From assembly GCA_026168455.1 (NCBI GenBank), contig CM047428.1:87438594-87502593 (forward strand): a stretch of 64,000 bases of DNA. Direction: 5' to 3'. Both the position numbers and the translations under genes were made by a program. The number at the start of each line of letters is the position of its first letter. The first letter of the stretch is position 1. This document shows, piece by piece, positions 60,901 to 64,000 of this stretch. Under the pieces are notes generated by a model. That model saw only the letters and a list, made by a program, of their open reading frames with translations. It was not told where the DNA came from and made no database searches. The stretch is from Theocolax elegans (Eukaryota > Arthropoda > Insecta > Hymenoptera > Cerocephalidae).

Positions 60901-62700
60901 TGAAATTTTCATGCTCCCGTTCATTCGAATTCATCGGGATGGGAATTATTATTTTTCTGGTTTTTCTACTACACCTTGTTTTGATTGATTTCTTACTAAA
61001 AAGCGATAAGAAATTCATTGTTTAAGTCAGCGGATGATTTTTTTATTTTCAATATATATAGCGATGAAATATCTTTCTGCATATCCGTTAGTCACTGACT
61101 AAATTTTTTATTATACAAGATTATAATATTGACATTTGATAGTTCGTGCTCGCATTCACGTAATCCATGTATAATTTAACCATTCGGGTTACATATGTAT
61201 TGCACTTTGTGAAACAAATTTTTTTTCTAAAATATTTGAAATTATATATAGTTTTTGGAATCGTTGATTACGAATCTCTAGTCGGATTTTTAAAAATGGC
61301 GAATTTCAATCACTTTTATATTTATTTCTATTTTCCTAAAATCTTAATAGATAAGAACATAAGTAAATAAATGAGTCGGCTAATTGTTTTATTACAAGTC
61401 AATATCAATTTCTATTAACAATTACATCATATTTCTTTGCCGATAACATTTCTTTCTTTCAGTGTACATTACACACTGAAAATTCGTTAATTTCAAAATT
61501 TTTAGAATATTTGGAAATCTCCGTTAAATGTTGAGAGTACTATTTTTAAAAGAAGCGATACGCTATAACGTAAAAAGGGCAAGGTATATAACATAGAATA
61601 TATGTATATATTGTGAAAACAAATGTGATAAATGTATGTATTAGAAAAAAATATAGTAAGTGATTAGTTTAATTTATTTATTAGTGTAACAGATGCTAAT
61701 CTTAAAGTTTAATTTTCAACAATAAAAAATTATTTTATCTAACGCACGTGGCAGAGTAAACTTTTTGAAATAATAAATGTCTCAACGAGTTCGTATATAT
61801 TCACTATATATTTAAAAGAAAATATGATACTTTTTTATTCACTATTTGAAAAAGTGAGTACCGTTATTTCGGAGTTACCGAATTTTCAAAAATAGAAATA
61901 GCGAATATTCGGTGTTTTAGTTCTAGGAAGCAGTGACCGTTAAAAATTTTGAGTTTGAAAATTGTAACAAGTAAATTATCAAAAGTAAAATATCCGAAGT
62001 TATATCGACTTTTTTAGAGTTTGTCACTTTTTTTATTTTTGTTACTTGAGCCTAATTTTTATATTAGACACTACAAATAATCAATTGAATTTTGGTGTAA
62101 ATTCGTTGAGTAATAAAGAAAAATCTGATGTTATTTGTGTCCCCTAATCCAATCGAAAAAGTCTTTTTAGACGTTATAATTATAAATAAAAGTTAAAAAG
62201 GCCAAATATATCTATGTTACGCGCCTATAAAACAAGACAAGGAGGTTCATTTAACTCAAAGCATAAAAAAATGAATCTCTTTTGAACGAATATAAAGAGT
62301 TGTTTGTACTGTAATATATCGAGCGATCGGTAGGTTTAACCAAGTTAATAACCGAAGGTAAAAGATGTAACCTATACGCGCGTAGAGTCTCGGTAAGCCT
62401 TTTACGAGTGCATCTATAAGTGGAGAAAATAACAACGGAAACGATAAAGAAAAGTGGAAGTAAGGATCGCACCGGCGTCTTTGAATGTAAAATCTGATAA
62501 AATAGTCAAAACTGGATTTTCAGTATATAAAATGTAACGATCGACCCTCCTGAGAAAGAAGAAGTAAAGAATGTTCTATACCCTCGATAAAAAAGGAGGA
62601 TGAGAAGGAAAGAAAAATAAGGAATAAAAGTAAAAGGAGGGAAAAAGATCTGGGAAGGATCCTCGGCTGCATTTCGCTTATCAAATTACCGGTATCAAGA
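57975..62700. other. Intronic, no gene seen
   Basis: AT-rich, apart from a purine-rich GGA microsatellite and CpG-bearing patch at 58380-58830. No recognisable exon or RNA gene. Confidence 0.55.
58582..58644. repeat. (GGA)n microsatellite
   Basis: About 20 GGA/GAA units with a few interruptions. Confidence 0.9.
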
Positions 62701-62715
62701 CGCGATATCTCTTTC

Positions 62716-62734
62716 CCTCTCTCTCTCTCTCTCT
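62716..62734. repeat. (CT)n microsatellite
   Basis: A CT run followed by ATACAG, which by chance resembles a polypyrimidine tract and 3' splice site. Confidence 0.9.
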
Positions 62735-62740
62735 ATACAG

Positions 62741-64000
62741 GTTAAAAAGGGTACGAAGGGTCAAGGATGGAGATGGAGGGTATCGTAAGACTCGAAAGAA
62801 CGAGAGGTTCGTATATAGTTAGCTCGAATTAGCGCCGAGTTAATCCGAGAACCCCTCCGCGCGTCCGTCCTCTTAGTGTCAATAAACCTGATTGGCCGCG
62901 GACGAGTTACGGTAACCCCCTTCTCCCCCCCCCCCTTTCCTCCTTCTCTCTTCTCCCGAATTATTATCTTTATTTGCGAATCTCGGGGGCGTCCCGTTGG
63001 ATTTTCGCGCTTCGCGGCTCAAGAGAGAAACGGAGGAACGAGCCCGGCTTTTTCACGCTTCGTTTATCCCTTGTTCCCTTCACCTTGTCTGTTTTCCACT
63101 TTTCCGCTTGTCCTTCTTCTCCTCTCCTCTTTTTTCTTCTACTTGGACTTTCTCCTTTGAATTTCCTCCTTTGTTTTACAGATATATACACTCCACCTTT
63201 TCCGCCATTTCGCTTGATAAACTTTGTGATATTCGTTCGTTTTTACACTTACCACCTGAGATATCGGTGATCGCGAACTTTATTGCGTTGTAACCTAAGT
63301 GTTTGGAACACAATTTTTAAAGATGCACTTTTCCAATACCGCGCGTCCGTCAATGACGAACGATCGTATGCGAGTTACCCGCTCGTAATTTAACACTCGA
63401 TCGATTACCTTTTAAATATAACATCTTCATAATTTTAATAACATCTTCAACATTTAAAATAACGATATTTTCACTAATAATATCAAAAGTCAAAAATATA
63501 ACGAAAACGTCGAAAACAAACGATACAATTGAATTATAGAATTACCTAACCGATTCCAATCGATACTCGTATCTATATATACCTATATGCAGACCGAAAA
63601 TATAATTCGAACGAAAAGTATATTTCGAGCATTGGTACACTAATACCCTATAGATGTAAAAAATGTCAATTGCATCGGATTCGTGTATAAAAATGTTTGC
63701 TTTTTATACATTTTTATCTTTGAAAAATGTCAAAAATATTTAGTAAACAATGTCGAGTGACCAGCCATAACACACCGCTTATCGATATTCGGTACTTCAA
63801 TATAAATATATAAAAAGGATCGCGATAGTAAAATTTAGTAAATCGAAATTTTTTCGAGAAAAAAATAAATAGAATATCGATTGTTAAAGATAAACAGAGA
63901 ACGAAATGTTACGCGGGAGTTTGAAACAAATCTAAGAAAACCAGCACCTCGTTCTGGATTTTTCGTAGCAAGATTGTCAATATTCCGAGAGCGATTTACG
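62741..64000. other. GC-richer intronic end of the window, no gene seen
   Basis: 62741-63300 is richer in GC and pyrimidine runs (C9-10 near 62930) than the rest of the intron; 63300-64000 is AT-rich. The open frames here are low-complexity S/F/P/L or K/R strings. It could hold a regulatory island or alternative promoter but nothing proves it. Confidence 0.4.

Larger units (their letters stand above)
40551..64000 (+). other. Syn1: Second Syn1 intron, 5' 23.4 kb (continues past the window)
   Basis: Starts with the donor GTCAGT directly after the PDZ codons. I looked for the expected continuation (a V-K-Y-x-R-E-V-T-P-like exon in phase 1) and saw none, so the intron probably runs past 64000. 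It contains microsatellites, several TTAA-flanked MITEs and GC-richer islands around 42000-42250, 48970-49450 and 62560-63300, but no recognisable second gene. Confidence 0.6.

Noticed and set aside
62716..62790. CT run plus ATACAG resembling the acceptor of the next Syn1 exon
   Set aside because: In the required phase the sequence after it meets TAA at once and shows no syntrophin residues.

Overview
The window is animal nuclear DNA, about 70% A+T but with CpG not visibly depleted. It has many GA, CT, TA, GGA and TAA microsatellites, short palindromic transposon relics and a Penelope-type retroelement fragment. This fits an insect, most likely a hymenopteran, but no sequence here fixes the order, so that is an inference.

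Only one cellular gene is convincing: a plus-strand Syn1 (alpha/beta-type syntrophin) exon at 39851-40550. It begins after a 3' splice site, carries the start codon at 39875, encodes 225 residues (Q/S-rich N-terminus, first half of a split PH domain, whole PDZ domain) and ends at a phase-1 donor. No continuation exon was found, so the rest of the gene should lie beyond 64000. A GC-rich, GA/GGA-rich block at about 1440-2710, ending in a consensus GTAAGT donor, is the best candidate for the promoter and 5'UTR exon. That would give a first intron of about 37 kb. The frame through that junction meets a TAG just before the donor, which supports ATG 39875 as the start.

Layout: 1-1402, palindromic TTAA-flanked MITE and degenerate tandem repeats; 1440-2710, candidate promoter/exon 1; 2711-39850, intron 1, holding a 22-bp CG-rich palindrome (3578), two TIR elements (4385, 4667), a 690-bp near-perfect hairpin (6378-7067), a compact GC-rich element (13645), MITE pieces (14371, 28255), a TA-flanked foldback element inside an older repeat (30977), and a Penelope-like fragment inside a MITE (33799-34500); 39851-40550, Syn1 exon; 40551-64000, intron 2 with more MITEs (46875, 50332, 51805, 52049, 57587), another TIR element (56638) and many microsatellites.

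No tRNA, rRNA, CRISPR array, operon or prokaryotic gene was recognised. The most interesting structures are the long hairpin, the two nested insertions, the TTAA MITE family and an over-represented TTGAGGTTA motif. I found no clear new multi-gene system: nearly all of the window is intron.
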